From Candidatus Nanopelagicaceae bacterium (lineage in GTDB: Bacteria > Actinomycetota > Actinomycetes > Nanopelagicales > Nanopelagicaceae), in NCBI GenBank assembly GCA_947478965.1, contig CANJXW010000029.1:1-6902 (forward strand): a stretch of DNA of 6,902 nt, written 5' to 3'. Positions within the stretch are counted from its first letter, which is position 1, and each line of letters starts with the position of its first letter. A program made the translations under genes and the position numbers. The notes beneath the pieces are model-generated. The model made no database searches. It saw only the letters and a program-made list of their open reading frames with translations, and had not been told where the DNA came from. Below are positions 1 to 6,383 of this stretch, in pieces.

Positions 1-1
1 C

Positions 2-787
2 CTATTTAATACTGAAGTTTTTATCATCTATAGCAAAGAGAGAACCATCTTCTGCAGAATACTCGATGACTTCGAATCTATAGGAACCTGGATCCAATGT
101 ATCTAGCGCAACGCTCCAGGCAGAGCGCTCAGGGCAAGCAGCACCTGCTGTTGTTGAGCCATCTTTTACAAGGTTTCCATCTTGTGAAAGTCGCCAATAT
201 ACGTTCGCTTCGAAGGTGCACGCCTGGCCAAAAATCGTAATTGGGTTAGTGAGAGTTTCACCTTCAGTAATAGAGGAAATTTGAAGCGGATTCAAAACAT
301 CGTACCCAGGGGATTTAGTGAACTCTCTTGTTGTATCAACATGACCAGCAAAGGATTCAACAGTGTTTCCGTTTACAGTAAAGCGCACTGCTTTGATTGC
401 GGTATTGATCTCTAGGAATGTCCACACAATCTGTTCGATAGCTCTCTCTTCGCTTTCTGCGCCAACATTAAGTGAAATGGTCCCTAGATCTATAGTTGCG
501 ACTGAATCCGAAGCAGTTATTGAATTTACTGTATTTTTGGCTCCCCATAGGTTTACGTAATTAGGGTCTAGCGGAACAATTTTTCCAGAGACAAGATCCG
601 AAATTACGTCTTGACCCAGATTCTCTGTTTCGGGAAATTCTCTTTGCTCGCTAAAGAGTTTAAAGCCGCGAGGTGTATCGGCTACAAAATATAAGCTTGC
701 AATAGCGCCAGCTTTCGTCGGCTCACTATTGCTGGTGCAACCAGAAATGAGAATCATCGAGATAAGTAGAAACGCTATTTTCTTCAT
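2..787 (-). CDS. GerMN/Gmad2-domain secreted lipoprotein
   Basis: A 261-residue protein that starts with a lysine-led hydrophobic signal peptide ending in a lipobox (LISGC, residues 13-17), so Cys17 should be lipidated and the mature protein anchored outside the membrane. Residues about 30-150 resemble the GerMN domain: SLYFVAD near the start, then ATIDLGTISLNVG and the 'ERAIEQIVWTFLEI...AVRFTVNG' region. Residues about 165-261 resemble Gmad2, the immunoglobulin-like domain often paired with GerMN (NPLQISSI, NPITIFGQA, then a WSVALDTLDPGSYRFEV strand region). Cys190 and Cys218 lie within this domain and could form a disulfide. Despite the germination name, this architecture is common in non-sporulating actinobacteria, where its role in the envelope is not settled. 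The stop codon is complete at positions 2-4. No Shine-Dalgarno sequence precedes the ATG, and a -10-like hexamer lies 8 bases upstream, which fits a leaderless message. The domain calls rest on motif recognition only. Confidence 0.85.
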   Translation of the reverse strand: MKKIAFLLISMILISGCTSNSEPTKAGAIASLYFVADTPRGFKLFSEQREFPETENLGQDVISDLVSGKIVPLDPNYVNLWGAKNTVNSITASDSVATIDLGTISLNVGAESEERAIEQIVWTFLEINTAIKAVRFTVNGNTVESFAGHVDTTREFTKSPGYDVLNPLQISSITEGETLTNPITIFGQACTFEANVYWRLSQDGNLVKDGSTTAGAACPERSAWSVALDTLDPGSYRFEVIEYSAEDGSLFAIDDKNFSIK

Positions 788-795
788 AGATAGAA

Positions 796-801
796 AGTAT
801 C
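796..801 (-). promoter_or_regulatory. Candidate -10 element for a leaderless lipoprotein mRNA
   Basis: On the minus strand GATACT (4 of 6 matches to TATAAT, preceded by T) lies 8 bases before the lipoprotein ATG at 787. Transcription would start at or within a few bases of the start codon. This explains the missing Shine-Dalgarno sequence and fits the frequent leaderless genes of actinobacteria. No convincing -35 hexamer is visible, so the call is weak. Confidence 0.3.
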
Positions 802-829
802 AGGACATTCGATCTTGCACATTTGGAGC

Positions 830-911
830 GGTTAACCCCTCAGGGAGAACTACTTTTGCCTGGGTCACAGCGTGAGAGACCGCAAGGCAACACCCAAAGA
901 GTCCGCTTTGG
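830..911. other. Cluster of inverted repeats of unknown role
   Basis: This part of the 290-base gap between the lipoprotein and terC/alx contains no gene but several perfect inverted repeats. GGTTAACC (830-837) is self-complementary. TTGCCT (856-861) pairs with AGGCAA (885-890), and inside it GGTC (863-866) pairs with GACC (878-881); TCAC/GTGA (865-868 with 872-875) is an alternative inner stem. CCAAAG (894-899) pairs with CTTTGG (906-911) around a 6-base loop. There is no T-tract, so these are not standard terminators. I could not match the region to a known riboswitch on either strand. It lies upstream of the candidate promoter for the riboswitch transcript, so it may be a protein-binding region, a small RNA or a leader read in either direction. 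Confidence 0.35.
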
Positions 912-912
912 C

Positions 913-942
913 TTGCAATTGCAGTAAATCACAACATAGACT
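913..942 (+). promoter_or_regulatory. Candidate promoter for the Mn riboswitch and terC/alx
   Basis: TTGCAA at 913-918 (-35-like) is followed after 18 bases by TAGACT at 937-942 (-10-like, 4 of 6 matches). The predicted start near 949-951 falls just before the first conserved bases of the riboswitch (TTAAGGGGAGTA from 952), which is where it would be expected. The hexamers alone are weak; the position relative to the riboswitch is the main support. Confidence 0.4.
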
Positions 943-951
943 TTCTCATAG

Positions 952-1056
952 TTAAGGGGAGTACCTCGCTAACGCACCTTCGTCAATACGGATAGAAATA
1001 TCCCGGAGTTGCGACCACACAGTGGTTGAGGGAGACCTTGGCAGTAATGGCCCCTT
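952..1056 (+). promoter_or_regulatory. yybP-ykoY manganese riboswitch
   Basis: This leader carries the conserved parts of the yybP-ykoY aptamer in the right order. AAGGGGAGTA is at 954-963; CGTCAAT is at 981-987; GGAGACCTT ends at 1039. The basal helix forms between AAGG (954-957) and CCTT (1036-1039). A GGATA/TATCC stem capped by a GAAA tetraloop spans 990-1003, CGCA (973-976) can pair with TGCG (1010-1013), and ACCAC/GTGGT forms a hairpin at 1014-1026. The family senses Mn2+ and usually raises expression of manganese exporters, including TerC/Alx proteins, which matches the gene 22 bases downstream. A possible expression platform follows: CCCCTT (1051-1056) is complementary to AAGGGG (954-959), so it could form a longer helix that excludes the aptamer basal stem. 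No poly-U terminator is visible, so translational control or another mechanism is likely. The switching model is inference; the aptamer identity is strong. Confidence 0.88.
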
Positions 1057-1077
1057 TAGCGAATAGGTTTGTAAATT

Positions 1078-2079
1078 ATGAATGTAACACTTTTGACATG
1101 GGCTCTTGTAGTCGGCGTAATCATCGCACTGATCGTGGTTGATTTGCTTACCGTGAGCCGCAAACCTCACGAGGTAATGTTTAAAGAGGCTTCGATCTGG
1201 TCCATCTTCTACATCAGCGTAGCTATTGCCTTTGGTATTTGGGTTTGGCAAACGGCAGGTTCAGAATTTGGAACTGAATACTTTGCCGCTTACCTCGTAG
1301 AAAAATCTCTTTCAGTAGATAACCTATTTGTATTCATCATTATCTTGGCTCAGTTCAAGGTCCCATCGATTTTCCACCAGAGAGTATTAATGTTCGGGGT
1401 CATCCTTGCCCTCATCTTGCGCGCGATCTTCATTGCCGTTGGTGCTGCAGCGCTGGCTGCGTTCAGTTTCACCTTCGTAATCTTCGGCGCGATCCTGATT
1501 TGGACAGGGGTTGGATTATTTAACCACTGGGATGAGGATCCTTCGCCAGAAGATAATTTCTTAGTGCGCAGCATCAGAAAGCGCATTGCAATGGCAGACG
1601 AATACGATGGCTCAAAGATCTTTACTAGATTAAATGGTAAGAGAATTGCTACGCCTATGTTCATGGTGATGATAGCTATAGCTTCGACAGACCTGTTATT
1701 TGCACTTGATTCAATTCCTGCCACTTTTGGTGTTACTCAAGAACCCTTTTTAGTCTTTGCGGCTAATGCCTTTGCCTTACTTGGTTTACGCGCCTTGTAC
1801 TTTTTACTCAAGGGGTTGTTAGACAAACTGATCTACTTGTCACTCGGACTTTCAATTATTTTGATGTTTATCGGAATCAAATTGATCATGACTTACTTGC
1901 ATGAGACATGGAGTGAAGTCCCTAAAATCCAAACCCTAGTAAGCCTTGCGGTTATCGGAGCAATTTTAGTAATATCGACGATTGCAAGTTTGATCAAGGT
2001 CAAGAAAGATCCAACTGCACACGCTCATGCTGGGCGTGTAACGGCCGGCAAGAAGCCAGATGTTGAGGCGCAAAACTAG
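1078..2079 (+). CDS. alx: TerC/Alx-family membrane protein, probable Mn2+ exporter
   Basis: A 333-residue polytopic membrane protein of the TerC/Alx family, close in length to Escherichia coli Alx. The two family signatures are present: EKSLSVDNLFVF at residues 75-86 and DLLFALDSIPA at 205-215, whose acidic residues (Asp81, Asp205, Asp211) are expected to lie in the membrane metal pathway. Hydrophobic helices fall at about 5-25, 38-58, 78-92, 103-125, 130-148, 193-212, 222-242, 250-272 and 285-306. A charged loop (about 151-190) links the two halves, and the polar tail after 306 includes His315 and His317. Family members are implicated in manganese export, and the riboswitch directly upstream supports that role over the older tellurite-resistance label. 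The ATG is fixed by an in-frame TAA at 1072-1074; the ribosome binding site is poor (AGG ten bases upstream). It converges with the MFS gene across 47 bases without a recognisable terminator. Metal specificity is inferred. Confidence 0.93.
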   Translation: MNVTLLTWALVVGVIIALIVVDLLTVSRKPHEVMFKEASIWSIFYISVAIAFGIWVWQTAGSEFGTEYFAAYLVEKSLSVDNLFVFIIILAQFKVPSIFHQRVLMFGVILALILRAIFIAVGAAALAAFSFTFVIFGAILIWTGVGLFNHWDEDPSPEDNFLVRSIRKRIAMADEYDGSKIFTRLNGKRIATPMFMVMIAIASTDLLFALDSIPATFGVTQEPFLVFAANAFALLGLRALYFLLKGLLDKLIYLSLGLSIILMFIGIKLIMTYLHETWSEVPKIQTLVSLAVIGAILVISTIASLIKVKKDPTAHAHAGRVTAGKKPDVEAQN

Positions 2080-2126
2080 GCGGATGTCGATGTCATTAAA
2101 GTTGTAAAGAAGTAGAGCAATAGTTA

Positions 2127-3344
2127 TTAGGATTTTCTAAAACGGCCAGACCAGATTGCCAAGGCAATTACTGGAATAGCGGAAAAGGCACATAACCATC
2201 CATAGGTTAATGAACTAATAATGATGCCGGCGGCGGCGCCACCAGCAGCACCCGATAGGTTCATGACCAAGTCGCTAGCGCCTTGTGATGAAGTCTTAAG
2301 GACTGGATCAACGCTAGAACTCAATAAGGCGGAGCCTGCGATAAGGGTAAAAGACCAACCTAAACCAAGCAAAAATAGACCGATGCCGAGCTTTGGAACA
2401 TCATCAGCTGCAGCCGTCCCTGAAATAACAGCCGAAAGAAACAATATTACTAATCCGATTTGAATAGTTTTTATTTGACCTAGTCGATCACTGATACTTC
2501 CAACAACGGGGGAGAAGGCATACATTCCGATGACATGTACGCTGATCACGAGTCCGATAATTCTTAGTGAGACATCCACATGTGCCATATGAACTGGCGT
2601 CATGACCATGACTGAAACCATTACTACATGGCCAATTGCTATCGAGATGATTGCAAAGAGCGCCAAAGGCTTTTGGCGTATGTGAACGAGAGCTTCCTTC
2701 ACATTTTTCTTCCCAGCTTCATAACTCTTACCTTCTCCGAGGGCGGTTATGTAGGGATCTGGCTTTAAGAAGTAAAAAATTATGAGTGAAGCAAAAGTTA
2801 AGGTAACTGCAGAAATTAAATATGGACCGACCAATCGTGGGAATCCAAGGCGCTCGGCAATATCGCCCGCCGGTTGCATTAAATTTGGACCAGTAACGGC
2901 ACCGATGGTCGAGCCCCACACAACGTATGACAAGTTCTTTGCTCGATGGGATTCTTCTGCCAAATCAATTGCGGCAAAGCGAGCTTGATATGCAGAAGCG
3001 CTTGCAGATCCAACCAAGAACGATCCAGCTAACATTAAAAAGATATTGGCGTGAATCCCGCCGAATATCGCTAATACTGAACCAAGGACGCCAGCTGCAT
3101 ATCCAAAGGAAAGCGCTGAGCGTCGCCCGCTATGTGCAGTCAGCCTTGCTAGTGGAAGCGCCAAGGCAGCAGCGCCTAGAACCGAGAAAGTCTGCGCCAA
3201 TCCTGCAAGTTCTTCTGAGCCAGTAATGGAGGCGACGAGGAGTGAACCCGCTGCAACGGTTCCGGCAGTGCCAACGCCTGCACCTATTTGTGCGACGGTG
3301 AGAGTTCTTAGAGTCTTGCGCTGCAGCTCTGCATGTTGGGACAT
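2127..3344 (-). CDS. MFS efflux-type transporter
   Basis: A 405-residue protein with the size and hydrophobic pattern of a 12-helix major facilitator. Both halves show the motif-A loop between helices 2-3 and 8-9: LARLTAHSGRRSAL at about 65-78 and VVGSISDRLGQIKTI at about 280-294. A charged central loop (about 194-226) separates the halves. The protein is rich in Gly, Ala and Ser and should sit in the cytoplasmic membrane, using the proton gradient for export or exchange. No motif identifies the substrate. The ATG at 3344 is supported by AAGG seven bases upstream. The gene is divergent from arsP, with only 114 bases to the preferred arsP start, and a perfect inverted repeat lies between them, so shared control with the arsenical permease is possible. 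A role in metalloid or drug efflux is therefore an inference from context, not from the protein itself. Confidence 0.88.
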   Translation of the reverse strand: MSQHAELQRKTLRTLTVAQIGAGVGTAGTVAAGSLLVASITGSEELAGLAQTFSVLGAAALALPLARLTAHSGRRSALSFGYAAGVLGSVLAIFGGIHANIFLMLAGSFLVGSASASAYQARFAAIDLAEESHRAKNLSYVVWGSTIGAVTGPNLMQPAGDIAERLGFPRLVGPYLISAVTLTFASLIIFYFLKPDPYITALGEGKSYEAGKKNVKEALVHIRQKPLALFAIISIAIGHVVMVSVMVMTPVHMAHVDVSLRIIGLVISVHVIGMYAFSPVVGSISDRLGQIKTIQIGLVILFLSAVISGTAAADDVPKLGIGLFLLGLGWSFTLIAGSALLSSSVDPVLKTSSQGASDLVMNLSGAAGGAAAGIIISSLTYGWLCAFSAIPVIALAIWSGRFRKS

Positions 3345-3390
3345 GTTGTTACCTTAACAGTGGACTAGAGAGCCCGGTGGTTAATCGAGC

Positions 3391-3422
3391 ATTGATACAT
3401 TGACATTCTTCGATGTATCAAT
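3391..3422. promoter_or_regulatory. Perfect 10-bp inverted repeat, probable repressor operator
   Basis: ATTGATACAT (3391-3400) is repeated exactly in inverted orientation as ATGTATCAAT (3413-3422), with a 12-base spacer. It sits in the divergent region between the MFS gene and arsP and covers the -35 box of the candidate arsP promoter. The TTGA/TCGAT-rich sequence and overlap with TTGACA resemble operators of ArsR-family metalloregulators of ars operons. That family link is inference: no regulator gene lies in the window. Confidence 0.6.
3392..3421 (-). promoter_or_regulatory. Candidate promoter for the MFS gene inside the palindrome
   Basis: Because the operator is symmetric, the minus strand reads TTGATA (3421-3416) as a -35-like box and TATCAA (3397-3392) as a -10-like box, 18 bases apart. 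The resulting leader to the MFS start at 3344 would be about 40 bases and would include the AAGG ribosome binding site. Palindromes of this kind produce such pairs by symmetry, so this is tentative. Confidence 0.3.
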
Positions 3423-3428
3423 TACTCT
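3400..3428 (+). promoter_or_regulatory. Candidate arsP promoter overlapping the operator
   Basis: A perfect -35 TTGACA (3400-3405) is followed after exactly 17 bases by TACTCT (3423-3428), a weak -10 hexamer. The start would fall near 3435, giving a leader of about 25 bases. The -35 box and entire spacer are inside or next to the inverted repeat, so a bound repressor would block RNA polymerase. Confidence 0.5.
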
Positions 3429-3432
3429 TTAT

Positions 3433-3458
3433 ATCGAAGGTTTTCGATGGGAGAAATA
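3433..3458 (+). promoter_or_regulatory. Small inverted repeat and ribosome binding site deciding the arsP start
   Basis: ATCGAA (3433-3438) and TTCGAT (3443-3448) form a perfect 6-bp inverted repeat with a 4-base centre. It covers an upstream ATG at 3447 and its AAGG. Immediately after it, GGGAG (3449-3453) lies five bases before the in-frame ATG at 3459. The second ATG therefore has the stronger and more accessible ribosome binding site. The repeat could instead be a second half-site for the regulator, since it shares the TCGA core seen nearby. Confidence 0.45.
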
Positions 3459-4541
3459 ATGAGCGAAGAGTTGAAGTTAGTTAATTCTGAAGATTCAGCG
3501 TGTTGCTCGCCCAGCCCAGAGGTACCCCAAGGAGCACCGCTCTGGAAATCTATTGTGATCTTTTTATCTCTCATTGCAATCTTCCTTGCTGCTGACTATT
3601 GGTTCGGGTCTTTTCTTAAATCTCATCTAACTGGATTTAGTGAAGCTGCTAAAGATTCGATCTCATTTTTTATCTCCCACTCAATCGGTCTTGTAAGCCT
3701 CTTGGCTGCAATCACAACCCTGGCGGTCTTCCTTCGCTCATTTATTGACGCCGATAAAGTCCGCACGCACATGGAAAAAGTCAGTTCTCTCAAAGGTCAC
3801 GGGATAGCCGCGGGTATCGGTATGGCAACTCCATTTTGCTCATGTAGCGCAGTGCCGGTCTTTACCGGCTTTATACGCGGTGGAGTTCCGGTCAGCCAAG
3901 CAATCTCCTTTCTTATAGCAAGTCCTCTCGTCAATGAAATAGCTGTGATCATGCTTGCTACGACTCTCGGTTGGGCAATAGCTGGCGCATATGCAGGAAT
4001 GGGATTTGCCATTGCAGTAGGTGCGGGCATAGCTCTTCGCAAATTTGCGAAGCCAAGCCTTACTGAAGTCACTATGGTCAAGAGCCTTAACATGATCGAC
4101 TCACAAGGTAATGTCATTAAGCCATCGCTTCAAAAGCGAGCAAGTGCTTCTTTACTTGAAGCACGAGATACAGTGAAGACCACCTATATCTACATACTTA
4201 TTGGAGTAGGTGTTGGCTCGCTTATCCATGGATGGGTTCCAACTTCGGCAATCGAAACAATTGCTTCGTGGGGTCCAATCGTTGGGGTATTGGCAGCAAC
4301 CTTCATTGGAGTTCCCCTGTATTCAGGTATCGCAACTGTTATTCCGATTATTACCGCGCTCTCCGAAAAAGGTATGCCAATGGGCACGCTCTTAGCTTTC
4401 GCGATGAGTGTTACAGCGCTTTCATTCCCTGAGGCGATGCTCCTGCGCAAAGTGATGAAGCCGAAGTTACTTGCCGCCTACTTTGCCACTGTTTCCTTAG
4501 GAATCGTTCTGGTCGGAGTTACCTTTAACATTGTTCTTTAA
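3459..4541 (+). CDS. arsP: ArsP-type organoarsenical efflux permease
   Basis: A 360-residue integral membrane protein (364 if the ATG at 3447 is used) of the permease family formerly called DUF318, which includes ArsP. The signature ATPFCSCSAVP is at residues 123-133, with the two cysteines of the CSC motif placed to bind trivalent arsenic; SPLVNE follows at 155-160. Helices are expected at about 31-49, 69-92, 115-138, 145-168, 174-193, 243-260, 272-294, 307-325 and 336-359, with a polar loop at about 196-240. A polar N-terminal tail carries a Cys-Cys pair (15-16). Characterised ArsP proteins export trivalent methylated and aromatic arsenicals; other members of the broader family have uncertain substrates, so the exact cargo is inferred. 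The start at 3459 is preferred because GGGAG precedes it. Its promoter overlaps a perfect inverted repeat, suggesting inducible control. No arsR, arsC or arsM lies in the window. Confidence 0.85.
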   Translation: MSEELKLVNSEDSACCSPSPEVPQGAPLWKSIVIFLSLIAIFLAADYWFGSFLKSHLTGFSEAAKDSISFFISHSIGLVSLLAAITTLAVFLRSFIDADKVRTHMEKVSSLKGHGIAAGIGMATPFCSCSAVPVFTGFIRGGVPVSQAISFLIASPLVNEIAVIMLATTLGWAIAGAYAGMGFAIAVGAGIALRKFAKPSLTEVTMVKSLNMIDSQGNVIKPSLQKRASASLLEARDTVKTTYIYILIGVGVGSLIHGWVPTSAIETIASWGPIVGVLAATFIGVPLYSGIATVIPIITALSEKGMPMGTLLAFAMSVTALSFPEAMLLRKVMKPKLLAAYFATVSLGIVLVGVTFNIVL

Positions 4542-4572
4542 GAATCAAAACTGGCATTAATTCTTAAGGAGC
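4533..4572. terminator. Hairpin shared by convergent gene ends, possible bidirectional terminator
   Basis: Positions 4533-4545 can pair with 4560-4572 in a 13-bp stem (two G-T wobbles) around a 14-base loop. The stem contains both stop codons: the arsP TAA at 4539-4541 and, on the other strand, the GH13 TAA at 4559-4557. The two genes are separated by only 15 bases, so a shared hairpin is a plausible transcript end for both. It is A+T-rich and lacks a T-tract on either side, so it is not a classical intrinsic terminator. Confidence 0.4.
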
Positions 4573-6383
4573 CAAACTCCTTGGGTAGCGGTCTTAGATT
4601 TAATGGAGATTGTTGTCCCGCTTGCATGATCGCCAAATAAAGTTTTCTCGATGGCGTAACCGTAACTGCCCACATCTATCTTCGCTTTTACCGCCCCGCG
4701 TGAAATGAAAACGAGCAAGGATTCATCCTTTGATTCTCTTAAGTAGGCGATGTAATCAGCTTCAATTGCTACCCAGCGCAAGCCTCCATGGATAAGGGCG
4801 CTATGGGTTTTACGTAATGAAACTAGCGACTTCACTTCACTAAGGAATTTTTGATCCCACGCCGATTGATCGTCCCAGTTAATTGTTCGGCGGCCATCTT
4901 CGCCCCATGAACCTTCAAGACCGATTTCATCACCTGCAAAGATTGATGGAACTCCGGGATAGGTCATCATCATGGTCATGGCAGCGGTGTGAGCCTTCTT
5001 ATCTCCAAGAACGACACTTCTAAATCTTGCGGTGTCATGAGAATCCAAAAGCAACATGCTTGCCGTCAAAGAACGCCATGGAATCGATGCGTTGAATTCA
5101 GTCATCGATTCAACTAATTGGCCTCCATTGATCTTAGGCATGGCAAAGGGCAGACCTTGGAAACCACCTGTGATTTCAGGGTTTCTGTTAATCCAGTTCC
5201 AGAAGGGGCGCATAAAACCTTGATAGTTCATTGCACCCTGCCACCCAAGACCGTTGAGATCGCTCGCTTTAAAGTCACCATTTTCAGCCACCAGCCAAGT
5301 ATCTGGATTGACCTCTTGCATAGCTTTTCTAATTCCTTGCATGACATCGGTATGAAAATTATCTGCCCCTTGGACGCCTGTCATATTTCCAACATCAATG
5401 CGCCAGCCGGCCATACCAAACTTTGGCGAAATCCATTTCTTAACAATCGAATTTTTCGCTTCATACATAGCTTGTCGAAGCGCCTTCGACCCATAATTTA
5501 ACTTCGGTAGCGATTCCAATCCATACCAACCGACATAGCCCCACTTAATGGATCTATCCCAGTAGAAGAATGAGCGCTCTTTTGAGCTCTTGCTTTTCTT
5601 CGCTTTTGCTAACCACTCATGGCCAACGCCGCAGTGGTTAGATGTCAGATCACCAAGGATGCGCACACCTTTAGATTTTGCAGCCTTCACTAATGATTGA
5701 AAAGCCTTATCGCCACCCAGTATCGGATCAATATGATCAAAACTTGTCGCGTCATAACGATGATTTGAGCGAGAGGGAAAGAGGGGAGTGAAATAGATAC
5801 CGTTTACTCCAAGATCGGTAATGTGATCTAGATGTTCCTGGACTCCTATGAGGTCGCCACCGTATAACTCTTGGCCTGTGTATTTGCTGCGCCCGCGAGG
5901 CAACTCGTTCCAATCACGTGGGTAGGCCCAATCAGGCGTGATGTCGACCTTGCCAGAACGAGCAAAGCGATCTGGAAATATCTGATAAAAGACGGATGAA
6001 TGAATCCATTGTGGGTTTGCAGCTACTGCAACTATTTGAAAGTCGTTATTACTATGCACGTCATGATCAAAAAGGCCGTGGGCGTTGAGCCATTGGTATT
6101 TTCCGCCACCGATGAAAACAAAACGATAAATAGTGTGGAGATTGAAGACTCTAATTTTTACTTGATACCAAGAATCGCTCTGTGATTGTTCAACTTCGCG
6201 GAGTTGATGCGTGACAGGCTCTCCATCTTCATAGAGACGAACATAAGCATCCTTGAAGATATATGTCTTGGGCACCCTGACACGCAAGGTGAGAAAATCA
6301 CCAATTTTAGGCGCGATATTGCTGACATAGAGCTGGCTTCCATCATGATGGGGCGTATCTGACAATCGGATATCTTTTATCAT
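4557..6383 (-). CDS. GH13-family alpha-glucan hydrolase (cyclomaltodextrinase/alpha-glucosidase-like)
   Basis: A 608-residue enzyme without a signal peptide, so it should act in the cytoplasm on imported maltodextrins or related alpha-glucans. Residues about 1-120 form a beta-rich N-terminal domain, the place where neopullulanase-type enzymes carry a CBM34-like module. The catalytic barrel begins near VFYQIFPDRFA (131-141) and YGGDLIGV (174-181). The four conserved GH13 regions are DLTSNH (245-250), GWRIDVGNM (326-334), WLVAENGD (363-370) and LLDSHD (445-450). This places the nucleophile at Asp330, the acid/base at Glu367 and the third carboxylate at Asp450, with Arg328 and His449 also conserved. 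A C-terminal beta domain follows from about 535. All catalytic residues are present, so the enzyme should be active; linkage preference (hydrolysis of maltodextrin, cyclodextrin or pullulan) cannot be fixed. Its ATG overlaps the stop of the upstream LacI-type gene (ATGA), showing an operon with translational coupling. Confidence 0.9.
   Translation of the reverse strand: MIKDIRLSDTPHHDGSQLYVSNIAPKIGDFLTLRVRVPKTYIFKDAYVRLYEDGEPVTHQLREVEQSQSDSWYQVKIRVFNLHTIYRFVFIGGGKYQWLNAHGLFDHDVHSNNDFQIVAVAANPQWIHSSVFYQIFPDRFARSGKVDITPDWAYPRDWNELPRGRSKYTGQELYGGDLIGVQEHLDHITDLGVNGIYFTPLFPSRSNHRYDATSFDHIDPILGGDKAFQSLVKAAKSKGVRILGDLTSNHCGVGHEWLAKAKKSKSSKERSFFYWDRSIKWGYVGWYGLESLPKLNYGSKALRQAMYEAKNSIVKKWISPKFGMAGWRIDVGNMTGVQGADNFHTDVMQGIRKAMQEVNPDTWLVAENGDFKASDLNGLGWQGAMNYQGFMRPFWNWINRNPEITGGFQGLPFAMPKINGGQLVESMTEFNASIPWRSLTASMLLLDSHDTARFRSVVLGDKKAHTAAMTMMMTYPGVPSIFAGDEIGLEGSWGEDGRRTINWDDQSAWDQKFLSEVKSLVSLRKTHSALIHGGLRWVAIEADYIAYLRESKDESLLVFISRGAVKAKIDVGSYGYAIEKTLFGDHASGTTISIKSKTATQGVWLLKN

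Noticed and set aside
856..890. Resemblance of the GACCGCAAGGCAAC stretch to a SAM-type riboswitch core
   Set aside because: Only a short GGCAAC-like string agrees; the remaining conserved helices and pseudoknot are not found, and no methionine-related gene follows.
952..1251. Minus-strand open frame of 99 codons across the riboswitch and the terC/alx start
   Set aside because: It overlaps a recognisable riboswitch and a well-supported gene on the other strand, and its translation has no family-like features.
1350..1724. Minus-strand open frame of 124 codons inside terC/alx
   Set aside because: It is antisense to conserved membrane segments including the DLLFALDSIPA motif; this is a typical shadow of a hydrophobic gene.
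2019..2039. ACACGC/GCGTGT hairpin near the terC/alx 3' end as a terminator
   Set aside because: It lies inside the coding region, has a short stem and is not followed by a T-tract.
5118..5501. Plus-strand open frame of 127 codons inside the GH13 gene
   Set aside because: It lies antisense to the catalytic barrel, whose motifs are intact, and shows no recognisable domain.
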